Source: Streptomyces sp. NRRL S-87 (GTDB taxonomy: Bacteria; Actinomycetota; Actinomycetes; Streptomycetales; Streptomycetaceae). From it: a stretch of DNA of 64,000 nucleotides. Below, in pieces: positions 39,509 through 47,872 of this stretch. Position numbers and translations under genes: made by a program. The notes beneath the pieces were generated by a model that was not told where the DNA came from, searched no databases, and saw nothing but the letters and a program-made list of their open reading frames with translations. The stretch lies in contig NZ_JOGB01000028.1 in the NCBI RefSeq assembly GCF_000719335.1, positions 19,557 to 83,556 of the forward strand. Direction: 5' to 3'. How positions within the stretch are numbered: position 1 is the first letter of the stretch; every line of letters begins with the position of its first letter.

Positions 39509-40904
39509 GCCGGGTCTCCTTCCAGGTCAAGTTCGGCTCGTAGTTCTCGGGCGTGGTCGCGGTTGTGCTGGATGTCGCGGCGGATGTTGGCGGCGAGCCA
39601 GGATTCGCCGGGGGTGTGGCCGTGGCCGGCGTAGGCCCAGTGGGCGACGACCAGGAGCGTGGCCTCGGGGTGATCGTTGGGGTCGGGCAGGCCGAGGGCG
39701 GTGCGTTGCTGGGCTGCGCGGTAGTCGGCGCGGACCTGGCGTAAGGCGCCGAGGGTGGTGGAGTAGCGGCGGGACTTGGTGGAGAAGTGGCCGCGGAAGC
39801 CGAGCATGTGGGCCCAGGCCCGAAGGCGCCGATCCGGGTAGGCCCGGTCGAGGTCCATGCAGGCTTCCATGAGGCGGCGAGGGTGGTCGGGCACGCCCAG
39901 GAGGACTAGGGCTTCCTTGTTGCCCACCGGGTGGTCCACGGTGCCGGTCGTCTCGGCGGCCTTGGTGGCGTACTTGGCGACGTAGGCGGCGACCGCCTGC
40001 TCCGTCACCTCTTCCCCGTCCCCGAAGGCCCCGATGGGCTGGACGTCAAGCTGATCGCCCCACCGCAGGACCCAGTCCGTGTCGAAACCGTGCTCGGGGC
40101 GGCCGGCACGACGACGCGTACGCGGGCGGCAGCGGCCCGGATCGCATCGGTGAGCAGGTCGAGGGTGGCCCAGGCCGGGGGCGGCGTGTCGGGCCCGTCG
40201 GCGCCGTCGAAGCGGACGACAGCGTGGAAGTGGACGGCCCCGCGCTTCTGGTATTCGGCGACCTTGCCGAAGGAGACGCGGGACTGCTCGCGGGCGGCTT
40301 TTTGGGTCAGGCCGGCCCGGCGGGCGATCTCCCGACGGAGGTAGATCGTGAAGTAGCGCCACAGCTCGGAGGCGTGGTTGTTCCAGAGCACCGCGCCCGC
40401 GTAGCCATAGGTGTCCGGGTCCAGCGGCGTGCCCAGCTCTGAGGCGTCCTCGGCGTGTCGGACCCCGCAGCGGCACGGGCGCGTGCCTGGGCGGTTGTGG
40501 ACCGGCCCGAAGGACGGCGCGGTCAGGGTGGCGAAGACGCGGGGGTGGTCGCGGGTCGTCTCGGGCGTGCCCTTGTCGGCGGCCCCGACGAGTCCGGCCC
40601 GGATGAGGTGGTAGGTGTCCCCGGCGTAGGTCCAGGCGCAGGCGGGGCAGCGCGAGGCGCGGCGGTTGCCGCAGGCGACGCGAAGGACCCCGCCGGGCTC
40701 GGCGTCGGTGGTGTAGGCGTGGAGCACGGTCCGGGTGGCCGGGTCGAGGAGCTTGGTGCCGCCAGTCAGACGGATGGGGGCGGCGCATCCTCCGGTGCGG
40801 CGGAGTTGTTCGGTGAGGCGGTCGAAGTCGGGAGCCCCGGCCACCCGGAGCAGGTCGCTCAGGGTGGCCGGGTCCAGGCCCGCCGCGGTGGCGGTGTCGG
40901 TCAA
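39505..40904 (-). pseudogene. repSA: RepSA-type replication initiator, apparent 1-nt frameshift
   Basis: From TTG 40904 the frame reads the RepSA N-terminus (TDTATAAGLDPATL), a Cys-rich 'CGNRRASRCPACAWTYAGDTYH' and the HUH-like 'GAVHFHAVVRFDG'. Near the GGGG run at 40096-40099 the frame shifts. The next frame continues 'EHGFDTDWVLRWGDQLDVQPIG' to the stop. Restoring one G (C on the coding strand) gives a 466-aa protein, the normal length. RepSA starts rolling-circle replication of the excised element. It is either inactivated or a sequencing error. Confidence 0.88.
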
Positions 40905-40908
40905 GGTG

Positions 40909-41091
40909 TCACTTCCCGGCGCGGACGAGGGCGGTCGGGAGGGCGCGGGTGCCGTTGCCCTTGCAGGTCGGGCAGGTGGCGGGAAGGGTGCGGCGCTGTC
41001 CGTCCGGGTTGGTGGCCCCGGTGGTGATGTGGACGACGGGGAAGCCGTCGCAGTGGGAGCAGACACGCGTGCTCGGGGGCTGGTGCATCAT
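40909..41091 (-). CDS. Small zinc-knuckle protein of the AICE
   Basis: A 60-aa protein with two CxxC pairs, 'CSHCDGFPV' and 'CPTCKGNGT', likely a Zn ribbon. Its stop lies just upstream of the TTG chosen for rep, so they may be coupled. Small proteins like this are common beside rep in AICEs; function unknown. Confidence 0.75.
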   Translation of the reverse strand: MMHQPPSTRVCSHCDGFPVVHITTGATNPDGQRRTLPATCPTCKGNGTRALPTALVRAGK

Positions 41092-41181
41092 GAGTTGTCC
41101 CTTTCGGATCCGGTGGGTCTGGAATGGGCGGAGCCGTCCGGGGCGGCGGAAGTTTGGCGACCGAGGCCGCCCCGGAGGGCG

Positions 41182-41367
41182 TTACTTGCTGCGACGGCCG
41201 CGCTTCAGCACGGCGTTGAAGACCCGCATGTCCTCACGGGTGGCGGTGCCGTCGCCGATGCGGTCCCGGATCGCGTTCAGGCGCTGCGATCCCTCGCGCT
41301 TGGCCTGCCGGTACTGGCGGTCTTGCTCGACGTGGTCGATCTCGGGGCGCTTGCTGAAGAAGCCCAT
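41182..41367 (-). CDS. Small charged AICE protein
   Basis: A 61-aa hydrophilic protein (MGFFSKRPEID...), rich in Arg, Asp and Gln with helical heptads, ending in RGRRSK. Its position in the leftward transfer block and its good codon use support it. No family recognised. Confidence 0.65.
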   Translation of the reverse strand: MGFFSKRPEIDHVEQDRQYRQAKREGSQRLNAIRDRIGDGTATREDMRVFNAVLKRGRRSK

Positions 41368-41408
41368 GGCAGTGGCCTTTCCTGGTTGATGGATGGGTGC
41401 AGAGACGG

Positions 41409-41963
41409 TCAGCGAGTGTTGCGCCTGCCGTGGCCCTTGGCCGCGTACATCGACATGTCGGCGGCGGAGAGGGCGTCGGTGAGCACCGGGACAGGCAGGT
41501 GTTCACGGGAGCAGTGACCGACCGAGGCCGAGACGCGCAGAACGTGGCTGTTGTGGGTGACCGGCTCATCCAGCGCGGCGCGCAGGGCCGACAGGCCAGC
41601 CGTGTGGTCGGGGTCGGTGACGATGGCGGCGAACTCGTCCCCGCCGAGCCGCGCGGCGATGCCGTGGCGTCCGCACCAGGTGGCCAGGCGGTGGGCGGTG
41701 GCGGTGAGGACCGAGTCGCCGGCGGCGTGGCCGTGGGTGTCGTTGATGGCCTTGAAGTCGTCCAGGTCGACCAGGACCACGAGAGCGCTGGGATGCCTGG
41801 CCATCAGGTGTTCGGCGCGGGCGGTCCACCCGGAGCGGGTGTGCAGCCCGGTCAGGGGGTCGCGGCGGGCGGTGGCCAGGCGGCGCAGGAGCAGCCCGCC
41901 GTGGAGGGCCCATCCCAGGGCCGGTAAGCCCGCAGCGATGACGAGCGCGTCCATGACGGTCAC
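41409..41963 (-). CDS. GGDEF-domain protein (putative diguanylate cyclase) on the AICE
   Basis: A 184-aa protein from GTG 41963, which overlaps the upstream stop by GTGA (ATG 41954 is the alternative). One N-terminal hydrophobic segment precedes a GGDEF domain. It has 'RDPLTGLHTRSGW', 'LVVLVDLDDFKAINDTHGHAAGD' (metal-binding Asp), the catalytic 'RLGGDEFAAIV' and 'ADMSMYAAKGHGR'. All catalytic residues look intact; an RxxD inhibitory site is not evident. Such enzymes make c-di-GMP, which controls Streptomyces development through BldD (established knowledge). Confidence 0.9.
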   Translation of the reverse strand: MTVMDALVIAAGLPALGWALHGGLLLRRLATARRDPLTGLHTRSGWTARAEHLMARHPSALVVLVDLDDFKAINDTHGHAAGDSVLTATAHRLATWCGRHGIAARLGGDEFAAIVTDPDHTAGLSALRAALDEPVTHNSHVLRVSASVGHCSREHLPVPVLTDALSAADMSMYAAKGHGRRNTR

Positions 41964-42250
41964 CGGCCCTTCTGGAGGTCCTTGACGAGCAGGCGCAGGA
42001 CCACCGTGATCACAGCGACGGAGACCCCGGTGATGGCGACCGCGAGGAGCATCGAGACCAGGACGGCGCCGACGACCAGGACCACGGCTCCTCCGCCGGC
42101 GGCGAGGGCCAGCGCGCTGCCGGGGGTGAGCTGGACGGTGGCCCGTGCCGTCGCGGACTCGCGGCGGGGCTCGATGTCGGGGGCGGGCGGCGAGGGCAGC
42201 GGGATCGTGCCGGTCGGGAGCGGGTTGACGGGGATGCGGGGGCGGAGCAT
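41960..42250 (-). CDS. SpdD-like membrane protein
   Basis: A 96-aa protein. A Pro-rich N-terminus (about 45 residues) is followed by two adjacent transmembrane helices (ALALAAGGGAVVLVVGAVLVSMLL and AVAITGVSVAVITVVLRLLV). Proteins of this type (SpdD) serve intramycelial plasmid spread. It overlaps the GGDEF gene by 4 bp. Confidence 0.75.
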   Translation of the reverse strand: MLRPRIPVNPLPTGTIPLPSPPAPDIEPRRESATARATVQLTPGSALALAAGGGAVVLVVGAVLVSMLLAVAITGVSVAVITVVLRLLVKDLQKGR

Positions 42251-42262
42251 GGCGAGGTCTCC

Positions 42263-42418
42263 CTACTTCGTGATCGGGTCGATGAGCGGGGCGAACAAAC
42301 TGTCGGCGAGGAGGTAGCCGCCGAGGAGGATCACGGCGACGAGCCACCAGGGCGGGCGGATGAGCTTGATGCCGAGGGCGCCGACGACGATCAGCGCGAG
42401 CCAGAGCGGGACGTCCAT
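42263..42418 (-). CDS. 51-aa membrane protein of the transfer block
   Basis: Reads MDVPLWLALIVVGALGIKLI, then PPWWLVAVILLGGYLLADSL and a short polar end. It starts at ATG 42418 and stops at 42263, 12 bp before the SpdD-like gene. Two transmembrane helices fill most of it. The compact position between transfer genes supports it as a real Spd-type protein. Confidence 0.75.
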   Translation of the reverse strand: MDVPLWLALIVVGALGIKLIRPPWWLVAVILLGGYLLADSLFAPLIDPITK

Positions 42419-42437
42419 GGGATGGTCTCTTTCGCGG

Positions 42438-42626
42438 TTAGCTCGGGTTGCAGCGGTGGGTGTGGGCGGCGAGTTCGGCGCCGGCGCGGCTGGAGTAGTC
42501 GGCGGAGAAGTCGCAGCCGGGGGCGGTGCACACGGCGGTGTGGAGCGTGCGGCCCCGGCCGTCGCTGTGGCTGCCGACGCGCACCGGGCCGATGCGGATG
42601 ACCTTGTAGAAGCGGTTCGGGCGCAT
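42438..42626 (-). CDS. Mobile-element transfer protein with C2H2-like zinc motif
   Basis: A 62-aa protein starting MRPNRFYKVIRIGPVRVG. The second half has 'CTAPGCDFSADYSSRAGAELAAHTHRC', a likely C2HC/C2H2 zinc finger. Similar proteins occur in many Streptomyces AICE transfer clusters. The function is unknown. Confidence 0.78.
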   Translation of the reverse strand: MRPNRFYKVIRIGPVRVGSHSDGRGRTLHTAVCTAPGCDFSADYSSRAGAELAAHTHRCNPS

Positions 42627-42645
42627 GGGGTGCTCTCCTTTCCGG

Positions 42646-43323
42646 TCAGGTGAGCTGAAGGGCGATCGAGTCCGCCAGCGCGGCGGGCACGCCGAGTCGG
42701 TTGCGCAGCGTGGCTGTGTCGATCGGCGTGCCGGTCTGGGCTCGGTGGGCGGCCGCGATCTTCCGGGCGTGGTCGAGCAGCGCGGGCGGAACGGGGACGA
42801 CAGGCGCCGCCGGGGCGGACTCGGGCGGCACGTCTGCTAAGACGGGTTCGACCGGTGGCAGAGCTGGAGCCGGGGCCGCTTCGCGCTCCACGGTCAGGCT
42901 CGGAGTGGACTCGGAGGCGGGTTCTTCCTTGGGTTCCGGCGTCCGCTCAGGCACGGTCGCCGTGGTGGGGGCGTGGGCGAGGAGCGTTCCGCCGAGGAAG
43001 GACAACGCGGGCCATCCGGCGACGAGGATCCGCAGCCAGGGCGGTACGTGCTGCATGTCGAGCAGTCCGGCGGTGGCGACGTTGGCGCCGAGCGACGCGA
43101 TCAGTGCGATGGCGAACCAGAGCCAGGCGTCGCGGTTGCCGGCATCGGTACGCATTCGGCGCCAGGCGGCGACCAACAGCAGGTCGACGCTCACCGGGTA
43201 GGCCCACGCCTTCCAACCGTCCTGTCCGGCCGCCACGGCAAGATCGTGCAGGTGGGCGAAGGACAGGGCCCCGGCGATGACAGCCTGGACGAGAACGGGG
43301 TCGAGGCGGAGGGTGCGGAACAC
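42646..43323 (-). CDS. DUF2637 / SpdB-like membrane protein
   Basis: A 225-aa protein. Four N-terminal transmembrane helices span about residues 10-125, including 'YPVSVDLLLVAAWRRM' and 'WLRILVAGWPALSFLGGTLLAH', the DUF2637 pattern. The rest is a Pro/Glu-rich linker and a helical C-terminus ending 'TATLRNRLGVPAALADSIALQL', resembling a small wHTH. SpdB proteins help TraB spread DNA through hyphal septa. Confidence 0.85.
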   Translation of the reverse strand: MFRTLRLDPVLVQAVIAGALSFAHLHDLAVAAGQDGWKAWAYPVSVDLLLVAAWRRMRTDAGNRDAWLWFAIALIASLGANVATAGLLDMQHVPPWLRILVAGWPALSFLGGTLLAHAPTTATVPERTPEPKEEPASESTPSLTVEREAAPAPALPPVEPVLADVPPESAPAAPVVPVPPALLDHARKIAAAHRAQTGTPIDTATLRNRLGVPAALADSIALQLT

Positions 43324-43392
43324 GCAGTCACCTCCTTTCAGGCAGGCCGGTGCCGAACGCTTGCGGCCGACACCAGCGGGTTCGGGGTCGAG

Positions 43393-43584
43393 TCAGGCGA
43401 GGCCGGTGCCGAAGCAGGTCGGGCACAGCCCGGTCTGGGTAGCGGCGATCTGCTGGAGCCGACGGCCGACACGGACAGCCGTCCCGGTCTCCCCGGTCCC
43501 GTCGCAGGTCTCGCAGGGCGGCGGGGAAGGCGCGGGCTTGGTCGGCCGTCGCCGCGTGGCCGGAGGCTTCTTCGCGGTGCTCAT
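43393..43584 (-). CDS. Small zinc-ribbon-like AICE protein
   Basis: A 63-aa basic, Pro-rich protein with two CxxC-type motifs, 'CETCDGTGETG' and 'CPTCFGTG', resembling a DnaJ-type zinc knuckle. It lies between traB and the SpdB-like gene. Function unknown. Confidence 0.7.
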   Translation of the reverse strand: MSTAKKPPATRRRPTKPAPSPPPCETCDGTGETGTAVRVGRRLQQIAATQTGLCPTCFGTGLA

Positions 43585-43664
43585 GGCGGTGCCCTTCGGT
43601 TTCGGACATGGGTCGGCTAGGGACCTGGCGTGAGGCGGTCACGCCGACCGAGGGGAGGGAGCGG

Positions 43665-45014
43665 CTAGTCCGCCGCCGGAACCGGCTGCACGAGCGGGAT
43701 GGACTCGCCCGGCGTGGTCTTGGCGGGGACGGCCGGCCGGTACGGTGCGAGGACGGGAAGCGTCGGGGTCAGGTGCGCGTACTCGGCGCAGATGGCGGCG
43801 GCCTTGGCCGCGCTCAGCTCAGGCGTACGGATTCGGGACCAGCCGCCGGAGGAATCACCCGCAACCGCGACCCCGGGCATATCGGCCCGGAGGGTCAGCA
43901 CGGCGACCACCGCGTCCGGGGCGATGTCGCCCAGGCCCATGTCGGCGGTCTGCTTGTCGTTGACGCGGTGGACCGTCCGGCCGGTGAGCTGGGCCCGGAG
44001 GGTGGTGGCGCCCTTGCCGAGGTCGGAGCCGAACCGCTGCCCGCAGATCTCCAGGAAGATGCCGGCTGCGCGGGCCATCTGACCGAGGCGGACCAGCTGC
44101 GTGACCATCCGGTCCCGGCGTTCTTCGTCCTTCTTGCTGGCGATCAGGAACAGTTCGGCAACCTCGTCCACCAGCAGGACGATCGGCACCGGGCGAACCT
44201 TCTCGGACAGCGCCCAGATGTCGGCGGCGCCATGCTCGCTGAGCAGGTCGAAGCGGTCCTCCATCTCCATCACGAGCGCGTCCAGGAGCCCGGACGCCTC
44301 CTCCGGCGTGATCGCGAGGGCCGACAGGCGGGGTGCATACCCCCGCTGCTCGACACCGCGCTTGCAGTCGATCCCCACCAGCGCCACCGGCAGGCGGGCG
44401 AGCCCGGCCACCAGGTTGCGCTGGTACATGGACTTGCCCGACTGGTTGGCGCCGAGCGTCAGCGCGTGCGGGACCTTCAGGTAGTCCCGTATGAACGCGG
44501 TGCCGTCCTCGCGGAGCGCGACGGGGACCGTCATCGGCCCGGCGGGCACCCGGCGCGGCATTCGCACCTTCCGCAGCACGTCGTAGCCTGTCATGCGCAG
44601 CTCGACGAACCCCGGCTTGATCTCCACCACGTTGACCGAGTGGACGCCCCAGGCGTGCCGCAGCCGCTCCGAGGCTGCGACCACGTCGGCGGGCTCAAGA
44701 CCGGCGGGAAGACGGAGCGTGACCCGCAGCCCGGTCGAGGACCCGCGCACCCGGCGGACCTTCGGCGGAACGGGCTGGACGTCACTGCGGCGGGCGATGT
44801 TGCGCGCCATGAACGCCCGCAGGCGGGACGGCTGCACCGTCAGCCCGCACACATCCATCGTGGAGCGGTACGTCACCGTGAACCGCACCTGCGCGGCCGG
44901 CAGACCCACCAGCGACCAGTAGACGCGGGGTGCGCGGACCTTCGCGTAGCCGAGGCCGCCACCGGCGCCGGCCAGCGGAAGACCGACCTCCCATAACGCC
45001 GTCAGGTCGGCCAT
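43665..45014 (-). CDS. traB: TraB-type DNA translocase (FtsK/SpoIIIE family)
   Basis: A 449-aa protein. The Walker A motif GANQSGKS is at about 188-195 and Walker B is in 'VPIVLLVDEVAELFLIA'. The C-terminal 'GRTVHRVNDKQTADMGLGDIAPDA' and a final helical domain correspond to the translocase end that binds clt sites. TraB moves double-stranded DNA between mycelia during Streptomyces conjugation (established knowledge). It starts 2 bp after the stop of the upstream SCO3933-like gene. Confidence 0.93.
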   Translation of the reverse strand: MADLTALWEVGLPLAGAGGGLGYAKVRAPRVYWSLVGLPAAQVRFTVTYRSTMDVCGLTVQPSRLRAFMARNIARRSDVQPVPPKVRRVRGSSTGLRVTLRLPAGLEPADVVAASERLRHAWGVHSVNVVEIKPGFVELRMTGYDVLRKVRMPRRVPAGPMTVPVALREDGTAFIRDYLKVPHALTLGANQSGKSMYQRNLVAGLARLPVALVGIDCKRGVEQRGYAPRLSALAITPEEASGLLDALVMEMEDRFDLLSEHGAADIWALSEKVRPVPIVLLVDEVAELFLIASKKDEERRDRMVTQLVRLGQMARAAGIFLEICGQRFGSDLGKGATTLRAQLTGRTVHRVNDKQTADMGLGDIAPDAVVAVLTLRADMPGVAVAGDSSGGWSRIRTPELSAAKAAAICAEYAHLTPTLPVLAPYRPAVPAKTTPGESIPLVQPVPAAD

Positions 45015-45016
45015 GG

Positions 45017-45346
45017 TCAGGCCCCGACCGTGAGGGCGACGGCGCGGAACGAGATGCCGTGCCGGGTTTGGCCGTTGAACGTGTTCTCCCAGTCCCGCGC
45101 CTTCAGCCCGATCACCGAGACCGGCATGCCCGGCATCAGGCCCTCGGGGAGCCCGGTCTCCGGCACGGTCACCTGGTAAAGGTTGCCCTCGCCCTCGTCC
45201 GAGATCAGCAGGCCCACCGTGGACAGCCCGGCGCCGGTCTCCCGGTCCACGGCCCGCTCACCGGTCTGCTTGCTCACGAGCTTGGGAACGGGGGCCGTGG
45301 CCACGAACACCACAGCAGTCGACGTGTCCACCTTGAACGACGGCAT
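45017..45346 (-). CDS. SCO3933-family AICE regulatory protein
   Basis: A 109-aa protein from ATG 45346 (MPSFKVDTSTA) with GGAGG upstream. 'VVFVATAPVPKLVSKQTGE', 'VSVIGLKARDWENTF' and 'GQTRHGISFRAVAL' are well conserved in streptomycete AICEs as I recall. It may be an OB-fold-like protein. It is upstream of traB and divergent from the GntR gene, with the palindromic operators between them. The regulatory role is by family name only. Confidence 0.8.
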   Translation of the reverse strand: MPSFKVDTSTAVVFVATAPVPKLVSKQTGERAVDRETGAGLSTVGLLISDEGEGNLYQVTVPETGLPEGLMPGMPVSVIGLKARDWENTFNGQTRHGISFRAVALTVGA

Positions 45347-45398
45347 CAGTACCTCCAGCGTTGTCGGGGCAGCCCAAAGAGGGCCACCAACTCTCGCT

Positions 45399-45468
45399 GT
45401 CCTAGGACTGCGAGCGCTTGAGTAGATAGTGCAGTGCAGTCCTAGGACTGTCAACAGTCCTAGGACTG
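45399..45468. promoter_or_regulatory. Triple palindromic operator between the SCO3933-like and GntR genes
   Basis: Three copies of a palindrome centred on CCTAGG lie in the 155-bp divergent gap: GTCCTAGGAC at 45399-45408, and exact CAGTCCTAGGACTG at 45437-45450 and 45455-45468. The last two are 18 bp apart; the first has one mismatch in its flank. They probably bind the GntR repressor, controlling both its own gene and transfer functions, as KorSA does in pSAM2. Confidence 0.8.
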
Positions 45469-45501
45469 TGTTTGACTTGAGGTCGACGAAAGGGATACGC
45501 G

Positions 45502-46296
45502 GTGGCGCCGAAGTGGAGAGAGCTGGCAGACAAGCTGGCCGAGCAGATCAGACGGGGCGACTACGCCCCCGGCCAGCAATTGCCGCACATCAGGGAGCTG
45601 GTAGACGCCGGTGAGGGCTCGAAGGCGACCGTCCACGCGGCCTACAAGGCGCTGGAAGCGGAAGGCTTGGTGACCTCATCCCGAGGTCACGGAACTGTTG
45701 TACGTCAGCAAGTTCCGCTGAAGCGGCTCGGCATCGCCCGCTACGACAAGGCCAAGTGGCGTGACGGGGACGAGGTGGCGTTCATCGCGGACCGCGTGGC
45801 CTCTGGCCGGGCGTACCGCCGGAACGAGCAGACCCAGTCTGTCAGCCTCGTTGAGGCGCCGGCCGAGGTGGCTGCCGCACATGGCCTACCGGTGGGCGCG
45901 CCGGTCTACGCCCGCGCACGGCTGGTGAAGGAAGGCGACCAGCCAACGCACACGCTGACCAGTTACTACCGACCGGAGCACGTCGAAGGAACCCGACTGG
46001 TGGATCCGACACCCGGCCCGGCTGGCCGCGGTGGTGGCTTCCGCGTCCTGTACGACGCCGGCTACGAGATCGACCACATGAAGGAGCGGATCTTCGCCCG
46101 TACGCCCACTGCTGACGAGGTGAGGCTCTTGCAGCTTCTGCAGGGCGAATGGGTGGTCGAGCTGCACCGGACGACCTACACAGCCGACGGCACCGTGGTC
46201 GAATTCGCTATCGGCGTGCACGCTGCTTCGCGCTTCGCCTGGGAGTACGACTTCCAGGTGCCGGACTCGGCGAATGACAGGGAAGGCCAGAAGTGA
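45502..46296 (+). CDS. GntR/HutC-type transcriptional regulator (KorSA-like)
   Basis: A 264-aa protein from GTG 45502 with AAAGGGA upstream. The N-terminal wHTH is 'WRELADKLAEQIRRGDYAPGQQLPHIRELV' and 'SKATVHAAYKALEAEGLV'. A UTRA ligand-binding domain fills the rest. In pSAM2, KorSA of this family represses pra and itself to keep the element integrated. It overlaps the next gene by GTGA. Confidence 0.9.
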   Translation: MAPKWRELADKLAEQIRRGDYAPGQQLPHIRELVDAGEGSKATVHAAYKALEAEGLVTSSRGHGTVVRQQVPLKRLGIARYDKAKWRDGDEVAFIADRVASGRAYRRNEQTQSVSLVEAPAEVAAAHGLPVGAPVYARARLVKEGDQPTHTLTSYYRPEHVEGTRLVDPTPGPAGRGGGFRVLYDAGYEIDHMKERIFARTPTADEVRLLQLLQGEWVVELHRTTYTADGTVVEFAIGVHAASRFAWEYDFQVPDSANDREGQK

Positions 46297-46976
46297 TCAC
46301 GACCCAGGACTGGGCAGATACCCGACTCATCTGGGACTACCACCAGATGGGCCACGCTCCGCGGCCGTGCTCGGTAGCGATCGGGCTCGGCAGCCACGAC
46401 CTGGGCGTGGCCGAGACGGCGGTCGACCTGTACAACCGCGGCATGGCCCCCCTGCTCGTGTTCACCGGCGCCACCAGCCCGACGACGCGCGAAAGGATGC
46501 CTCGCGGTGAGGCGGTTCACTACCGCGAGCGGGCGCTGGAGCTCGGGGTTCCCAGTTCTGCCGTGCTCGTGGAGCCGCGAGCCCGCAACACGGGCGAGAA
46601 CATCAGCTTCAGTCGAGAACTGCTGCGAGAGGCCGGCGTCGATGTGTCCTCCGTTCTGCTGATCAGCAAGCCGTACGAGGAGCGCCGCGCGTACGCCACG
46701 GCACGAAAGCTCTGGCCCGGCGTAAGGATCATCAGCGCTTCCAGCCCGATGACGCTGGACGAATACGTCGACTCCATCGGCGACCCGCGACTGGTCATCG
46801 ACATGCTGGTCGGCGCCCTGCAAAGGCTGTTGGTCTACCCCGAACAGGGCTTCATGATCAGCCAACAGGTCCCTCGCGACGTGGTCGAGGCCTACGAACG
46901 GCTGCGCCAACGGGGCTTCACGAGCCGCCTCCTGCCCGACGCGACCGGTCAGGCGCGGAGCCAGATGCGTCGGTGA
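46293..46976 (+). CDS. YdcF-like (DUF218) protein
   Basis: A 227-aa protein from GTG 46293. Motifs 'CSVAIGLGSHDLGVAETAVDLY', 'LLVFTGAT' and 'ARNTGENISFSRELL' match the YdcF/DUF218 fold, which binds nucleotide-like ligands. There is no N-terminal membrane anchor, so it is likely cytosolic. It is coupled to the GntR gene and its 3' end overlaps the convergent NERD gene by 28 bp. Function unknown. Confidence 0.85.
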   Translation: MITTQDWADTRLIWDYHQMGHAPRPCSVAIGLGSHDLGVAETAVDLYNRGMAPLLVFTGATSPTTRERMPRGEAVHYRERALELGVPSSAVLVEPRARNTGENISFSRELLREAGVDVSSVLLISKPYEERRAYATARKLWPGVRIISASSPMTLDEYVDSIGDPRLVIDMLVGALQRLLVYPEQGFMISQQVPRDVVEAYERLRQRGFTSRLLPDATGQARSQMRR

Positions 46977-47872
46977 CGAGCGACGCTGTGCACGTGCTCC
47001 ACCTGCTCGGGCGTGAGCTTCCCAGTGAGCGGCCCGAGAGCCGCCACCTCCCGTTCCTGGTAGACGCGGACGGTGTACTGCGTCGCCGCCCGGTCCAGGG
47101 AGGCGACGCCGACGAAGACCAGGACCGGTTCGACGGGCACGTCGAAGGCGCAGTACCGCCCGAGCACCCGCCGTACAAAGTCCGCCTCGGAATGGCTTGC
47201 CGCAGCGTAAGGACGCGGCTTCCCGCCGTTGATCTTGGCCATCGAGTCGCCGACCCAGACCGAGGCACCCCGGTGGTGCTTGGTGTTGATGCTGAACACT
47301 CCGCCAGGGCCGATCAGCACGTGATCGATGTCGCCGCCGTTGCCCTTCTCGATGCCGTGGAGCACCCGCCAGCCGAGCGGGGCAAGGCGTTCCAGCTCAC
47401 GACCTACCCGGCGCTCACCTTCCAGGCCGGCGTACCAGCTGTCCCACTCCGAGGACTGCCGCAGCAACTTGGCCTTCAGCCGCTGCACCATCGACGGACC
47501 TCGTTCGGCGATCATCCCGACGACCCGTGAGCCGGGCCGGTTCCTGGCCAGGTCCTCGCTCGGGCTGAGCGGCGGGACAGGCGCCGGCCTCTCGATTCGG
47601 CGTTGCGCGGTCGCGTGGGCGGGGTGCCCTGACTCGACGGAAGGAGTCACGGGGCGGGGCTCACGAGTAGGCGCAGCAGCAGAGGTGACGACCAGGCCGT
47701 CGCCAAGGTGACCTCGAAGGAGCTCCAGAGCTTCGTCCTGGTACTTCTGAATCTTGATAGTCACAGCTTTGGTCGCTCGATCCGCCCAGGCGACAGCCGT
47801 GCCGTCCGGCAGGTTCACATAGAGCCGATCCTTGCCGTGCTTCTTCCACGGATGAACCGTCAGCCCGCTCAT
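46949..47872 (-). CDS. NERD-domain protein (nuclease-related), AICE copy
   Basis: A 307-aa protein from ATG 47872 (MSGLTVHPW). The N-terminal ~60 residues hold 'GKDRLYVNLPDGTAVAWADRATKAV'. A central NERD domain shows 'GLEGERRVGRELERLAPLGWRVLHGIEKGNGGDIDHVLIGPGGVFSINTKHHRG', with the ID(H)...NTK pattern of a PD-(D/E)xK nuclease-like fold. A related gene is at 62695-63507. It may act in DNA processing or defence; that is an inference. Confidence 0.85.
   Translation of the reverse strand: MSGLTVHPWKKHGKDRLYVNLPDGTAVAWADRATKAVTIKIQKYQDEALELLRGHLGDGLVVTSAAAPTREPRPVTPSVESGHPAHATAQRRIERPAPVPPLSPSEDLARNRPGSRVVGMIAERGPSMVQRLKAKLLRQSSEWDSWYAGLEGERRVGRELERLAPLGWRVLHGIEKGNGGDIDHVLIGPGGVFSINTKHHRGASVWVGDSMAKINGGKPRPYAAASHSEADFVRRVLGRYCAFDVPVEPVLVFVGVASLDRAATQYTVRVYQEREVAALGPLTGKLTPEQVEHVHSVARHRRIWLRA

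Noticed and set aside
45472..45500. A TTGACT/-10 promoter just before the GntR start
   Set aside because: The hexamer lies only about 30 bp before the start codon, and the matching -10 would overlap the ribosome-binding site. The promoter is more likely among the operators.
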